A stretch of 64,000 nucleotides of DNA, taken from assembly GCA_016210045.1 (NCBI GenBank), contig JACQUX010000024.1, positions 62,001 to 126,000 on the forward strand, given 5' to 3'. The DNA comes from Deltaproteobacteria bacterium (lineage in GTDB: Bacteria; UBA10199; GCA-002796325; JACPFF01). Position numbers and translations under genes: made by a program. Shown one piece after another: positions 6,999-17,160 of this stretch. Numbering within the stretch: the first letter of the stretch is position 1; each line of letters begins with the position of its first letter. The notes under the pieces were generated by a model. It was not told the DNA's origin, made no database searches, and saw only the letters and a program-made list of their open reading frames with translations.

Positions 6999-9900
6999 AT
7001 GGGGTGGATCAAAGACATCATCTCGCCGGAAACGCGGCAATGGGAAGAGTTTTATCGCAATCGGTTCCAACATGACCGAATCGTCCGCAGCACGCACGGC
7101 GTGAATTGCACCGGAGGCTGCTCCTGGCAGATCCACGTCAAGGACGGGATCGTGGTCTGGGAGACGCAACAGTTGGACTATCCGCTGCTGGAAGATTCGC
7201 TGCCGCCCTATGAACCGCGCGGCTGTCAACGTGGGATCTCTTTCTCGTGGTATCTCTACAGTCCGCTCCGGATCAAATATCCGCTGATTCGCGGCGCGTT
7301 GATCGACACCTATCGCGCAGCGAAAGAGCGAACCGGCGATCCGCTGAAGGCGTGGGAGTCGCTGCAACAAGATGCTGAACAACGCGCCCGTTATCAGAAC
7401 GCGCGCGGTAAAGGCGGATTTCGTCGCACCAGTTGGGCCGAAGTGCTCGAACTGATGGCCGTCGCGAATATCTACACCGCGAAAAAATACGGTCCCGATC
7501 GCGTGATCGGATTTTCGCCGATCCCGGCGATGTCGATGTTGAGCTACGCGGCGGGCGGCCGCTTCCTGCAATTGTTCGGCGGCGTGAACTTGAGTTTCTA
7601 CGATTGGTATTGCGATCTTCCTACCGCATTTCCGGAGATCTGGGGCGAACAAACCGACGTCTGCGAGAGTGCGGATTGGTACAACGCGAAAATGATCGCC
7701 GATATGGGTGCGTGTCTGAATATGACCCGCACGCCCGATTGCCATTTTTTCGCGGAATCGCGCCATAACGGCACCAAGGCCGTCGTGTTCTCGCCCGACT
7801 TCAGCCAAGTCTGCAAATACGCCGACCAATGGGTCCCGCTCCATGCCGGCAGCGACGGCGCGTTCTGGATGGCCGTCTCGCATGTGATCTTGAAAGAGTT
7901 TCATCACGAACAGCAAAACCCGTATTTCCTGCAATACGTCAAACAATACACCGACAGCCCATACCTGGTGGTGTTGAATCAAGACGGCGACCACTACACG
8001 CCGGGTCGGCTGCTGCGCGCCAACGAACTCGCGCCCTTCAAAGACCTCGAGAACGGGGAATGGAAGTTTCTCAATATCGACGCGGCCTCGGGCGAACTCG
8101 TGGTGCCGAAGGGCGCCATGGGCCATCGCTGGGAAAAGGCCGGCGGCAAGTGGAATTTGAAATTGGAAAATACGACCAATGACCAGAGTTACGATCCGGT
8201 CCTGACACTCCTCACGCAACACGACGCCGTGCTGAACACCGCGTTCACCGAGTTTGCGCAAGACAAACAGGCACTGCGCGGCGTGCCGGTCAAATATATC
8301 GAGACGCTGCACGGCAAGGTCGCGGTGGCGACGGTGTACGACTTGATCATGGCGCAATACGGCGTCGGACGTGGTCTCGCGGGCGAGTATCCGAAGGATT
8401 ACACCGATCCGGACGCCGCGTACACGCCGGCGTGGCAGGAACTGTTCACCGGCGTCGATGCAAAGACCGTACTGCAGTTCGCACGCGAGTGGGCCAATAC
8501 GGCCGCGGTCACCGAAGGGAAGTGCATGATCATCATCGGGGCCGGAATCAATCACTGGTACCACGCCAACCTGATGTATCGCGCCGGCGCGATGGCGCTG
8601 ATGCTCTCCGGCTGTGTCGGGAAAAACGGCGGCGGCTTGAACCATTACGTCGGCCAGGAAAAACTCGCGCCGGTCGATTCGTGGGGCTCGATCGCATTCG
8701 CGCGCGACTGGGTCGGCGCGGCACGGCTACAACAGGCCCCGCTGTGGCATTACATCAATACCTGCCAATATCGCTACGACGGGCAGTATTCGCGCTACAA
8801 CACGGTACCGAAGAATGCGCTCACCGATCGCCACACCGCGGACACAATCGCGATGTCGGTGCGCAATGGTTGGATGCCGTTCTACCCGCAGTTCAAACAG
8901 AATCCGTTGTCACTCGGCCGCGAGGCCGTCGCCAAAGGCGCGAAGGACGACGCCGGGATCACGCAATATGTATTGGAACAATTGAAGTCGAAGCGCTTGG
9001 AATATTCCGTCAGCGATCCGGAGGCGCCGGAAAATCATCCGCGCGTTTGGTACATTTGGCGCGGCAACGCGATCATGGGGAGCATGAAGGGTCATGAATA
9101 CGCGCTGAAGCATTACCTCGGCACGCATTCGAATGCGATCGGACAAGATTCTGCGGTCCATCCGCAGGAGGTGAAGTGGCACGAGATCGCGCCGCGCGGA
9201 AAAATGGATCTGATCGTCGACTTGAATTTCCGGATGGATTCGTCGGCGCTCTACTCCGATATCGTGTTGCCGGCGGCCTCCTGGTACGAAAAAGCCGATC
9301 TCAACAGTACCGATCTGCATTCGTTCATCCATCCGCTCTCGGCCGCGATTGCGCCGGTCTGGGAATCGAAGACCGACTGGAACATCTTCAAGGAACTGGC
9401 GCAGGCCACCAGTGCGGCGGCGAAGCAGTATTGGCCGGAGCCGCAGATCGACGTCGTCACTGCACCGCTGGCGCATGATGCGGCGGATGAAATCACGCAA
9501 CCAACCGTGAAGGACTGGTATCGCGGCGAATGCGAGCCGATCCCCGGCAAGACGATGCACAAACTCGCGGTGGTGCGGCGCGACTACACGAAGCTATACG
9601 AACACTTCATCACGTTGGGCGAAAACGTGAAGACCAAAGGCCTCGGCGCGCACGGAAATCATTATATGTGCGCGGCCGAGTACGACGAGATGATCACGTC
9701 CAACCACTTCCCGGTCGAGACGCTCGACGGCAAGGTTTATCCATCGCTGAAAGAAGACGAATGGGCCGCGAACGCAGTCCTCCACCTCTCCACGCTGACT
9801 AACGGCGCGCTGACAGTGCGGGCCTACGAAAACATGGAAAAGAAAACCGGTCTGAAGCTCGCCGATTTGGGCGAAGGCAACAAAGAAGTCCGCATTCGGT

Positions 9901-10613
9901 ACGCGGATCTTCAAGCCCAGCCGCGCCGCTACAACACCTCGCCGCTCTGGTCGGGGCTGATGAACAACGGCCGCGCATATTGCGCGTATACGTACAACGT
10001 CGACCGCTTAGTGCCGTGGCGCACGCTGACCGGCCGGCAACATTTCTATCTCGATCACGAGATGTATCTCGCATACGGCGAACATCTCCCGACGTACAAA
10101 CCGTCACCGCGGCCAGAACTGTACGGCGATTTGAAAGAGACGCTGAAAAACGGCCAGGCGAAAGTGCTCAATTGCCTGACGCCGCACGGCAAGTGGCATA
10201 TCCACTCGACCTACGGCGACACGTTGCGGATGCAGACGCTCTCGCGCGGCTGCGAGCCGTGTTGGTTGAGCGAAACGGATGCGCGCGAGCTCGGCATCCA
10301 GGACAACGATTGGGTCGAAGTCTATAACGACCACGGCGTCTACTGCACGCGCGCATGCGTCAGCGCGCGAATCCCGAAAGGCGTCTGCATCGTCTATCAC
10401 GTGCCGGAACGGACGATCGGCATTCCGAAATCGCAAGTCCGCGGCAACAGGCGGGCCGGCGGCCACAACAGCTTCACGCGCATCCACTTGAAGCCGAACT
10501 TCCTGTGCGGCGGCTATGGCCAGTTTTCGTATCACTTCAATTATTGGGGGCCGATCGCCCCGCAACGGGACACGCACGTGACGGTCAAGAAAATGACCAA
10601 GGTCGTATTCTGA
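6999..10613 (+). CDS. narG: Nitrate reductase alpha subunit NarG
   Basis: The catalytic molybdo-bis-MGD subunit of respiratory nitrate reductase, 1204 aa. The FS0 iron-sulfur ligands are His33, Cys37, Cys41 and Cys76 ([13 protein letters not shown] and RGCQRG). Asp202 in YDWYCDLP is the expected molybdenum ligand. The N-terminus has no twin-arginine signal, so the enzyme should face the cytoplasm, like E. coli NarG and unlike exported nitrite oxidoreductases. The ATG at 6999 follows AAGGGAG. An upstream-extended frame overlaps the cytochrome gene and is not real. The cofactor is supplied by the divergent moa/moe/mob operon. Confidence 0.97.
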   Translation: MGWIKDIISPETRQWEEFYRNRFQHDRIVRSTHGVNCTGGCSWQIHVKDGIVVWETQQLDYPLLEDSLPPYEPRGCQRGISFSWYLYSPLRIKYPLIRGALIDTYRAAKERTGDPLKAWESLQQDAEQRARYQNARGKGGFRRTSWAEVLELMAVANIYTAKKYGPDRVIGFSPIPAMSMLSYAAGGRFLQLFGGVNLSFYDWYCDLPTAFPEIWGEQTDVCESADWYNAKMIADMGACLNMTRTPDCHFFAESRHNGTKAVVFSPDFSQVCKYADQWVPLHAGSDGAFWMAVSHVILKEFHHEQQNPYFLQYVKQYTDSPYLVVLNQDGDHYTPGRLLRANELAPFKDLENGEWKFLNIDAASGELVVPKGAMGHRWEKAGGKWNLKLENTTNDQSYDPVLTLLTQHDAVLNTAFTEFAQDKQALRGVPVKYIETLHGKVAVATVYDLIMAQYGVGRGLAGEYPKDYTDPDAAYTPAWQELFTGVDAKTVLQFAREWANTAAVTEGKCMIIIGAGINHWYHANLMYRAGAMALMLSGCVGKNGGGLNHYVGQEKLAPVDSWGSIAFARDWVGAARLQQAPLWHYINTCQYRYDGQYSRYNTVPKNALTDRHTADTIAMSVRNGWMPFYPQFKQNPLSLGREAVAKGAKDDAGITQYVLEQLKSKRLEYSVSDPEAPENHPRVWYIWRGNAIMGSMKGHEYALKHYLGTHSNAIGQDSAVHPQEVKWHEIAPRGKMDLIVDLNFRMDSSALYSDIVLPAASWYEKADLNSTDLHSFIHPLSAAIAPVWESKTDWNIFKELAQATSAAAKQYWPEPQIDVVTAPLAHDAADEITQPTVKDWYRGECEPIPGKTMHKLAVVRRDYTKLYEHFITLGENVKTKGLGAHGNHYMCAAEYDEMITSNHFPVETLDGKVYPSLKEDEWAANAVLHLSTLTNGALTVRAYENMEKKTGLKLADLGEGNKEVRIRYADLQAQPRRYNTSPLWSGLMNNGRAYCAYTYNVDRLVPWRTLTGRQHFYLDHEMYLAYGEHLPTYKPSPRPELYGDLKETLKNGQAKVLNCLTPHGKWHIHSTYGDTLRMQTLSRGCEPCWLSETDARELGIQDNDWVEVYNDHGVYCTRACVSARIPKGVCIVYHVPERTIGIPKSQVRGNRRAGGHNSFTRIHLKPNFLCGGYGQFSYHFNYWGPIAPQRDTHVTVKKMTKVVF

Positions 10614-10632
10614 CCGAACGACGAGGGGCGAC

Positions 10633-12186
10633 ATGGACATCCGTTCACAAGTTTCAATGGTCTTTCACCTCGACAAATGCATCGGCTGCCACACCTGTTC
10701 GGTCGCGTGTAAGAATATTTGGACCGACCGCAAAGGCGCGGAATACATGTGGTGGAACAACGTCGAGACGAAACCGGGCACCGGCTATCCGACGAAGTGG
10801 GAAGACCAAACGATCTACAAAGGCGGTTGGGAAAAACACGGTGACGGGATTGCGTTGCGCGGGGCCGGCAAACGCAAGGGGTTGTTGAACATCTTTCACA
10901 ATCCCAACTTGCCGGTGATCGACGATTATTACGAACCGTTTACTTACAAATATCTCGACTTGATCGAATCGCCGGCCGGCGACGACCAACCGACGGCGCG
11001 TCCCGTTTCGTTGATTACCGGAAAGCCGATCGACATCAAGATGGGCCCGAACTGGGACGATGACCTCTCCGGCAGCCCCGACTATGCGCGCAACGATCCG
11101 AATTTAAAAGACCTGTCGCCCGGCGAACGCGAGGCGATGTTCCAGTTGGAACGGATGGCCTTCTTCTATCTGCCGCGCATTTGCAATCACTGTCTGAATC
11201 CCGCGTGTGTCGCGGCGTGCCCGTCGGGCGCGATTTACAAGCGCGGCGAAGACGGCGTAGTGCTGATCAACCAAAATGTCTGTCGCGCGTGGCGGATGTG
11301 CGTCACCGCGTGTCCGTATAAGAAGACCTATTACAACTGGCACACCGGCAAGGCCGAGAAATGCATCCTCTGTTATCCGCGGATCGAGGCCGGGCTGGCG
11401 CCGGCGTGCATGCACTCCTGCGTCGGTCGCATCCGCTATCTCGGCGTGATCCTCTACGACGCGGATCGGATCCAACAAGCGGCATCGGCGGAGGCGCAGC
11501 ACGTCATCCAGAGTCAAATGGACATCCTGATGGATCCGTTCGATCCGGCAGTCATCGCCTCCGCGAAAGCGAACGGGATCGCGGACTCCACAATCCATGC
11601 GGCGCAGCAGTCGCCCACGTACAAATTCGTGAAGCAGTGGGGATTGGCACTGCCGCTCCACGCCGAATTCCGCACCCTCCCGATGTTGTTCTATGTCCCG
11701 CCGCTGCTCCCGGTGATGGCCTCGGTGAAAGCGGTCCAACAAGGCGAGCAAGCCGCGAAGCTCGGACCCGTGGCCAAGGTGTGGGACGATAACTGGCTGT
11801 ACGACACGAGCACGGCGGAGTTGTGGGGCACCATCGAACAGGCTCGCTTCCCGCTGAAGTACCTCGCGAACTTGCTCGGCGCTGGCGATGAGCATGCCGT
11901 GAAGGATCGGTTGAAGAAATTGATGGCGGTCCGGATCTACCGACGGTGGAAGACGGTCGGCGATGTCACGGAACAAAAGGCGCAAGAAGTGCTGCGCGAC
12001 GTGGGCTACACGCCGGCCATTGCCGACGCAGTGTATTACCTCACGTCGCTGGCGAAGTTCGACGATCGATTTGTGATTCCCGCAGCGCATCGCGAACAAG
12101 CGATCGAGATGTTGGAATTCACCGGCGACAAGAAAGGCAGCACCGGCTTCGGCTTCAAAGAAGGCACGATGGCGAGAGGATTGTGA
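10633..12186 (+). CDS. narH: Nitrate reductase beta subunit NarH
   Basis: The electron-transfer subunit, 517 aa, with four cysteine clusters. The first, Cys16-x2-Cys19-x2-Cys22-x3-Cys26, lies at the N-terminus. The middle motifs are CNHCLNPACVAAC and CRAWRMCVTAC, where the Trp is the signature of the [3Fe-4S] centre in NarH. CILCYP and the late CMHSC complete the set. It relays electrons from NarI hemes to NarG. The gene begins 19 bp after narG (GAGGGGCGAC upstream), and its stop overlaps a possible GTG start of narJ. Confidence 0.97.
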   Translation: MDIRSQVSMVFHLDKCIGCHTCSVACKNIWTDRKGAEYMWWNNVETKPGTGYPTKWEDQTIYKGGWEKHGDGIALRGAGKRKGLLNIFHNPNLPVIDDYYEPFTYKYLDLIESPAGDDQPTARPVSLITGKPIDIKMGPNWDDDLSGSPDYARNDPNLKDLSPGEREAMFQLERMAFFYLPRICNHCLNPACVAACPSGAIYKRGEDGVVLINQNVCRAWRMCVTACPYKKTYYNWHTGKAEKCILCYPRIEAGLAPACMHSCVGRIRYLGVILYDADRIQQAASAEAQHVIQSQMDILMDPFDPAVIASAKANGIADSTIHAAQQSPTYKFVKQWGLALPLHAEFRTLPMLFYVPPLLPVMASVKAVQQGEQAAKLGPVAKVWDDNWLYDTSTAELWGTIEQARFPLKYLANLLGAGDEHAVKDRLKKLMAVRIYRRWKTVGDVTEQKAQEVLRDVGYTPAIADAVYYLTSLAKFDDRFVIPAAHREQAIEMLEFTGDKKGSTGFGFKEGTMARGL

Positions 12187-12191
12187 CCCCT

Positions 12192-12902
12192 ATGCAACCT
12201 ACCCTGTATGAGCAACTAGCCGCGCTCTTCGACTTCCCCGGCCCGGAATTCGCGGCGCACGGAGCCGTCGCCGTCGAGGCCGTGCAAGCTGCGTATCCGG
12301 AGGCCGCGTCCGTGCTGCAACGCTTTCTCGCCGGCATCCCGTCCCGCATGGTCGACCAACAAGAACTTTACACGCGGACTTTCGACGTCCAAGCGACCAC
12401 AACGCTGGACATCGGCTACATCCTGTTCGGCGACGACTACAAACGCGCCAAGCTGTTGGCGCACTTGACGCGCGAACATCGCCAACAGGCCAACGATTGT
12501 CGCGGCGAATTGGCCGATCATCTTCCCAACCTCTTGCGCTTGCTGCCGAAAATGCCGGACGCGGAATTGCGCGCCGAACTGGTCAGCGAAATTCTCGTAC
12601 CGGCATTGCTGCTGATGCGGCGCGAGTTCGACACGGAGCGGATCGAAAAGAAAAATGCGCATTATCAAAAACATTACCGCACGCTGCTCGACACCGCGCC
12701 CGGCGAGGCGCGCACCATCTACGCGCAAGCGCTCGATGCGCTGCTGCTCGTGTTGCAACACGACTTCCAGGTCGCGGCGCAGATCGAGCGACTGACCGCG
12801 TGGTCCAGCCGTCCGCAATCGACCGACTTTCTCGGACTGGTCGGCAAGGAAATGGAGATTGAAACCGAGGTCAATCCGCACAATAGCGGCTGCGACTCGT
12901 AA
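12192..12902 (+). CDS. narJ: Nitrate reductase assembly chaperone NarJ
   Basis: A 236-aa all-helical protein of the TorD/NarJ family (236 residues is usual). It binds the apo NarG N-terminus and promotes cofactor insertion and membrane docking. Diagnostic segments are DQQELYTRTFD and GYILFGDDYKRAKLL. The exact start is uncertain: ATG at 12192, or an in-frame GTG at 12183 overlapping the narH stop (GTGA). Both give nearly the same protein. It lies between narH and narI as in most nar operons, and narI starts 16 bp later. Confidence 0.93.
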   Translation: MQPTLYEQLAALFDFPGPEFAAHGAVAVEAVQAAYPEAASVLQRFLAGIPSRMVDQQELYTRTFDVQATTTLDIGYILFGDDYKRAKLLAHLTREHRQQANDCRGELADHLPNLLRLLPKMPDAELRAELVSEILVPALLLMRREFDTERIEKKNAHYQKHYRTLLDTAPGEARTIYAQALDALLLVLQHDFQVAAQIERLTAWSSRPQSTDFLGLVGKEMEIETEVNPHNSGCDS

Positions 12903-12918
12903 CCAAGGGACATTGCTT

Positions 12919-13647
12919 ATGAACGCGATCCATTCCGTCCTCTTCATCGCCATCCCCTACGCCGCCGCAGCGACGTTTTTGATCGGCGCGATCCATCGCT
13001 ATCGCGCCACCGGATTCAAATATTCGTCGCTCTCTTCTCAATTCCTGGAAGGCAAACGGCTCTTCTTCGGCAGCATGTTGTTCCACTGGGGAATCCTGGC
13101 CGTGTTCGCCGGCCACTTGGTCACATGGCTCTTTCCGACAGCGACCTTGGCCTGGAACAGCAGTCCGGTCCGCTTGATCGCCCTCGAAGTGCTGGCGTTC
13201 ACGTTCGGTCTGAGCGTGCTGGCCGGACTGGTCACGTTGTTGCTGCGGCGGCTTGGGCATTCGCGCGTCCAAGTCGTCACGACGCGAATGGATCTGGCCA
13301 TCGAACTGTTGATCCTGCTGCAAATCGTGCTCGGCTGCTGGATTGCGCTCGGCTATCGGTGGGGATCTTCGTGGTTCGCCGCCGATCTATCGCCGTATCT
13401 CTGGTCGCTGCTGACGTTCAGCCCGCGGATCGACGCCGTCAGCGCGATGCCACACGTCATCCAGGCCCATATTGTCGGCGCATTCCTGATCTTGGGTCTG
13501 ATTCCCTTTACTCGACTGGTCCACTTCCTCGTCGCGCCATTCCATTACATTTGGCGGCCGTACCAAAAAGTCATTTGGTACTGGGATCGCAAACAAGTCC
13601 GCGACCCTCGCACCGTCTGGACCCAGCATCGCCCGCAAAACACGTGA
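12919..13647 (+). CDS. narI: Nitrate reductase gamma subunit NarI (diheme cytochrome b)
   Basis: A membrane quinol-oxidising subunit, 242 aa with five hydrophobic segments. The heme b ligands are clear: His56 and His66 in FHWGILAVFAGH, and His184 and His202 in the fourth/fifth helix region, with the same spacings as in E. coli NarI (56/66 and 18 residues apart). It takes electrons from menaquinol or ubiquinol and hands them to NarH. Here the diheme cytochrome c gene at the head of the operon offers an additional or alternative partner. AAGGGAC precedes the ATG at 12919. Confidence 0.96.
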   Translation: MNAIHSVLFIAIPYAAAATFLIGAIHRYRATGFKYSSLSSQFLEGKRLFFGSMLFHWGILAVFAGHLVTWLFPTATLAWNSSPVRLIALEVLAFTFGLSVLAGLVTLLLRRLGHSRVQVVTTRMDLAIELLILLQIVLGCWIALGYRWGSSWFAADLSPYLWSLLTFSPRIDAVSAMPHVIQAHIVGAFLILGLIPFTRLVHFLVAPFHYIWRPYQKVIWYWDRKQVRDPRTVWTQHRPQNT

Positions 13648-13655
13648 GGATCACG

Positions 13656-14324
13656 ATGGATACGCTCATGCTACACCATTTGGACCGCTTACAAAAGCAA
13701 CCGGAACGCGGGATCGAAGGCAACGCGCTCTCGCCGATGGATCCGCCGTCCGCGTACGCGCCCCCAGCCGCCGACCATGTCCCGACGGAGGCACTGCATC
13801 CGTTTCTGCAGCAACTCTGCCGCGAGCACGCGGCCTGTCTGGACGAGCTGCAACGGTTTGAAACGGCGATTGCGACCATTCAACAAACCGGTTTTACCAA
13901 AACGGAAGATCTCGCCATCCGCCATTTCTTTCACTACTTCGAGCACGACTTGGTTCCGCATACGCGGCGGGAAGAGCGACAGTTCTTTCCAATGCTCCAC
14001 CAACGCTTGCAGGCCAACGGCGAACGCGCCCCAGGCACCGACCCAACGACGGCAGTCGATCTGATGGAAGACGACCATATCAAGAGCATTCAACTCGCGG
14101 CCGTGGTGTTGAATTTTTTGGGCCTCGCGTTCCGGCTCCCGGACGAACGCTCGCGATTACTCGTGCTGGACGCCGCGTTGGAACAGGCGAAGCATTTGGT
14201 CGAGCTGTTGCGGCTGCATATCTTCCGCGAGGAACAGATCCTGTTTCCGACCGCGCATCGCTTGATCACGACGACTGAATTCAACCAATGGCACTCAGAG
14301 GACGACAATGCCGTCCGCTCATAA
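13656..14324 (+). CDS. Hemerythrin-like HHE domain protein in the nar operon
   Basis: 222 aa. After an N-terminal low-complexity stretch (about 45 residues) come alpha-helices with histidine/glutamate pairs arranged as in HHE cation-binding (hemerythrin) proteins: REHAACLDEL, HYFEHDLVPHTRREERQFFP, DDHIKSIQL, LRLHIFREEQILFP. Such proteins carry a di-iron site that can bind O2 or NO. Relatives (Ric/YtfE) repair iron-sulfur centres or sense NO. Placed between narI and narK it could protect the enzyme from NO or nitrite-derived damage, an inference from context only. Its 3' end overlaps the narK start by 17 bp, indicating coupled translation. The ATG at 13656 follows GAGGATCACG. Confidence 0.8.
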   Translation: MDTLMLHHLDRLQKQPERGIEGNALSPMDPPSAYAPPAADHVPTEALHPFLQQLCREHAACLDELQRFETAIATIQQTGFTKTEDLAIRHFFHYFEHDLVPHTRREERQFFPMLHQRLQANGERAPGTDPTTAVDLMEDDHIKSIQLAAVVLNFLGLAFRLPDERSRLLVLDAALEQAKHLVELLRLHIFREEQILFPTAHRLITTTEFNQWHSEDDNAVRS

Positions 14325-15792
14325 AGTCCTGGCGCTCAACGTCTGTGCGTTCACCGTCTGTTTTGCCGCATGGACGCTGAACGGCGTGCTGGTCACGTTT
14401 CTGACCGACAACGGACTCTTTCCGTGGGGCTCCGTCGAAATCGGTTGGCTGCTTGGCATTCCGGTCTTGACCGGATCGATCTTCCGCCTCCCCGCCGGGA
14501 TGCTGACCGACAAATATGGCGGCAAGTGGATCTTCGGCACGTTGCTGCTGCTGTGTGCCATTCCGATGTATTTCCTTTCCACTGCAACGGACTTTTTTTC
14601 ATTCGCGCTGCTCAGCTTCGGCTTCGGACTCGCAGGCACCGGCTTCTCGATCGGCATCGCGTATACGTCCGTTTGGTATCCGCGCCAGTGGCAAGGCACC
14701 GCACTCGGGATCTTCGGGATGGGAAACGCCGGCGCAGCCGTCACCACACTATGCGCGCCCGCATTACTCGGCCGGCTCACTGCACACGGCGCCAACTTGG
14801 AAGGCTGGCGCACGCTGCCCAAACTGTACGCCGCCGTCTTGCTGGCGATGGGCTGCCTGTTCCTGCTGTTGGCCGAGAACAAGAAACCCGAACATAGCGG
14901 CGAACCGTTATTGCAAATGTTGAAACCGCTGAAAGAGATCCGCGTCTGGCGCTTCGGTCTCTACTACTTCTTAGTCTTCGGCTGCTTCGTCGGCCTCGCG
15001 CAATGGTTGGTCCCGTATTACGTCAATGTCTACTCCGTCTCGCTCGTGACCGCGGGCCTCTTCGCCTCGATCTTCAGCCTCCCGTCCGGCGTGATCCGCG
15101 CCCTCGGCGGCTGGATGTCCGATCACTGGGGCGCGCGCCGCGTGATGTATTGGATCCTCGGCCTCTCCACCGCATGCTGTCTGCTGTTAATTTTTCCGCG
15201 GATGGATTTGTTCACGCCCGGCAAAGGCGTGATGGCGCAGCGCGCCGGCATGGTCGCGGAAGTTTCCGAGCGTCGGATCGTCGTGGAACAGCGCGAATAT
15301 ATCGTGACGCCGAAAACGGCAACGGACGAGCCCAATAATGACCAAACGCTGGTCTGGCCGACGACGCGCAGCTGGCAAGAGCCAGTAGTGCACGTCGGGG
15401 ATTCGGTAAAAAAGAAACAGCTGCTGGCGCGCGGCGTCACGCACATTTTCTTTCAGGCCAACATCTGGATCGCGACATTTTTGATCTTCATCGTCGGGAT
15501 CGTCTGGGGCATCGGCAAGGCGGCGGTCTACAAACATATCCCCGAGTATTTCCCTCGCCAAGTTGGCGTCGTCGGCGGCATGGTCGGCGTGCTTGGGGGC
15601 TTAGGCGGATTTGTTGGCCCTGTCATCTTCGGCTATTTACTCCAGCTCACCGGACTCTGGACCAGCATGTGGATGTTCCTCGCCGGCCTCTCCGTAGTGT
15701 GTCTCTATTGGATGCACCGAGTTGTTAAGAAGATGACGACGCTGCCGGAGGCTTTCGAACGGATGCCGCACGTCGTGTCCACGCAGCGCTGA
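14308..15792 (+). CDS. narK: NarK-family nitrate/nitrite transporter with soluble insertion (NarK1-like)
   Basis: A major facilitator protein, 494 aa, longer than usual. It has the nitrate-porter blocks RLPAGMLTDKYGGKW and the glycine-rich GMGNAGAA and GGMVGVLGGLGGFVGP signatures. The excess length lies in one insertion at about residues 303-378, after helix 8 by my count. It is soluble and rich in beta-prone residues, and includes VHVGDSVKKKQLLARG, which looks like the turn of a biotinyl/lipoyl-type barrel-sandwich domain. NarK1-type proteins are thought to be proton/nitrate symporters. The gene overlaps the hemerythrin gene and is followed 26 bp later by a second NarK. Confidence 0.92.
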   Translation: MPSAHKVLALNVCAFTVCFAAWTLNGVLVTFLTDNGLFPWGSVEIGWLLGIPVLTGSIFRLPAGMLTDKYGGKWIFGTLLLLCAIPMYFLSTATDFFSFALLSFGFGLAGTGFSIGIAYTSVWYPRQWQGTALGIFGMGNAGAAVTTLCAPALLGRLTAHGANLEGWRTLPKLYAAVLLAMGCLFLLLAENKKPEHSGEPLLQMLKPLKEIRVWRFGLYYFLVFGCFVGLAQWLVPYYVNVYSVSLVTAGLFASIFSLPSGVIRALGGWMSDHWGARRVMYWILGLSTACCLLLIFPRMDLFTPGKGVMAQRAGMVAEVSERRIVVEQREYIVTPKTATDEPNNDQTLVWPTTRSWQEPVVHVGDSVKKKQLLARGVTHIFFQANIWIATFLIFIVGIVWGIGKAAVYKHIPEYFPRQVGVVGGMVGVLGGLGGFVGPVIFGYLLQLTGLWTSMWMFLAGLSVVCLYWMHRVVKKMTTLPEAFERMPHVVSTQR

Positions 15793-15818
15793 CGAGTCCC
15801 CGCAAAGGAGAGTTCTCC

Positions 15819-17141
15819 ATGGCAACTTGGCTGAACGTCTGGGAACCGGAGCGCGCCGATTTCTGGCAATCTGCGGGATCGAAAATCGCGTGGCGCACGT
15901 TGACGATCACCACCGCGACGCTCGTCCTTTCATTTGCTACCTGGTTCATGATGAGTGCAATCGTCGTGCGACTCCCGAACATCGGTTTTCAGTTCGACAC
16001 CATGCAACTCTTCTGGCTCGCGGCCATGCCGGGCCTGGCAGGCGGCACGTTGCGGATCATCCATACCTTTCTGATCCCGATCTTCGGCACGCGCACCGTG
16101 ATCACGATCGCCACCTTTTTAAAGCTGCTCCCCTGCCTCGGCATCGGTTTCGCCGTGATGAATCCGGAGACGCCGTTCTGGATCTTCATGGTCTTGGCCC
16201 TGTCGGCGGGTTTCGGCGGCGGGGATTTTTCGTCATATATGCCGAGCACGAGTCTCTTCTTTCCGAAGCGGCTGCAAGGCACTGCGCTCGGCATTCAAGC
16301 CGGTGTCGGCAACTTCGGCGTCAGCTTGGCCCAATTCGTCACGCCGTGGATCATCGGCTTCGCGGTGTTCGGTACGTTGGCCGGCGCGCCGCAGACCTTT
16401 ACGAAAGGTGAGGTCACGAAACCGCTGTGGTTGCAAAATGCCGCGTTCTGGTACGTGCCGCTGCTGGTACTGCTCGGACTGCTCGCGTGGCGACAGCTCC
16501 GCAGCGTCCCGATCAAGGCCTCATTCCGTCAACAGCTCGACATCTTCAGCAACAAACACACCTGGCTGATGACACTCCTCTACATAATGACGTTCGGCTC
16601 CTTTTCCGGATTCTCGGCCGCGTTCCCGCTGTTGATCAAATCGCTCTACGGCCAGTTCCCGGACGCGCCCGATCCGTTGCGCTACGCCTTTTTAGGACCG
16701 CTCGTCGGCTCGACGATCCGTGTCGTGATGGGCCCACCCAGCGACAAATGGGGCGGCGCGATTTTCACTCACATCAGCGGGATCGGACTGCTCGGCTGCG
16801 CCATTGCCGTGACATTTTTCACCACGCCGTCGTCAATGGCATCGTTCCCAGCATTCGTCTGGTGCATGTTAGGCCTCTTCCTCTTTTCCGGGATCGGCAA
16901 TGCCTCGACGTTTCGCCAAATTCCCGTGATCTTCGAACCGCGCCAAGCCGGCGGCGTGCTGGGCTGGACCGGCGCGATCGCGGCATACGGACCGTTCATC
17001 TTTTCGACATTGATCGGCGTGGTGCTGACAAAGACCGGCAACCCGAATCTCTTCTTTTACGGTGCCGCGCTGTTTTATCTACTCAACATCGGCATCAATT
17101 GGTGGTTTTATCAGCGGCGCGGCGCCGAAAAACCGTGCTAA
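15819..17141 (+). CDS. narK: NarK-family nitrate/nitrite antiporter (NarK2-like)
   Basis: A second major facilitator nitrate porter, 440 aa, starting W-x-PE-x3-FW like NarK2/NarU types. Diagnostic segments are the glycine-rich AGFGGGDFSSYMPSTSLFFPK and the nitrate-signature GVGNFGVSLAQF. NarK2-type proteins exchange nitrate for nitrite, so the pair of transporters would cover both anaerobic start-up and steady-state nitrite export. GCAAAGGAGAG precedes the ATG at 15819. It differs from the upstream NarK by lacking the large soluble insertion. Confidence 0.93.
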   Translation: MATWLNVWEPERADFWQSAGSKIAWRTLTITTATLVLSFATWFMMSAIVVRLPNIGFQFDTMQLFWLAAMPGLAGGTLRIIHTFLIPIFGTRTVITIATFLKLLPCLGIGFAVMNPETPFWIFMVLALSAGFGGGDFSSYMPSTSLFFPKRLQGTALGIQAGVGNFGVSLAQFVTPWIIGFAVFGTLAGAPQTFTKGEVTKPLWLQNAAFWYVPLLVLLGLLAWRQLRSVPIKASFRQQLDIFSNKHTWLMTLLYIMTFGSFSGFSAAFPLLIKSLYGQFPDAPDPLRYAFLGPLVGSTIRVVMGPPSDKWGGAIFTHISGIGLLGCAIAVTFFTTPSSMASFPAFVWCMLGLFLFSGIGNASTFRQIPVIFEPRQAGGVLGWTGAIAAYGPFIFSTLIGVVLTKTGNPNLFFYGAALFYLLNIGINWWFYQRRGAEKPC

Positions 17142-17160
17142 CGTTCGAAAGGATCCGGTT

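Noticed and set aside
6960-8645. Long minus-strand open frame opposite narG (also 11104-12099 opposite narH)
   Set aside because: GC-rich codon bias leaves the opposite strand of true genes open. The translations resemble no family and have no ribosome sites.
6999-10613. Nitrite oxidoreductase (NXR) as an alternative for NarGH
   Set aside because: No export signal on the alpha subunit, and a normal NarI with two heme b pairs follows. This fits cytoplasmic nitrate reductase.
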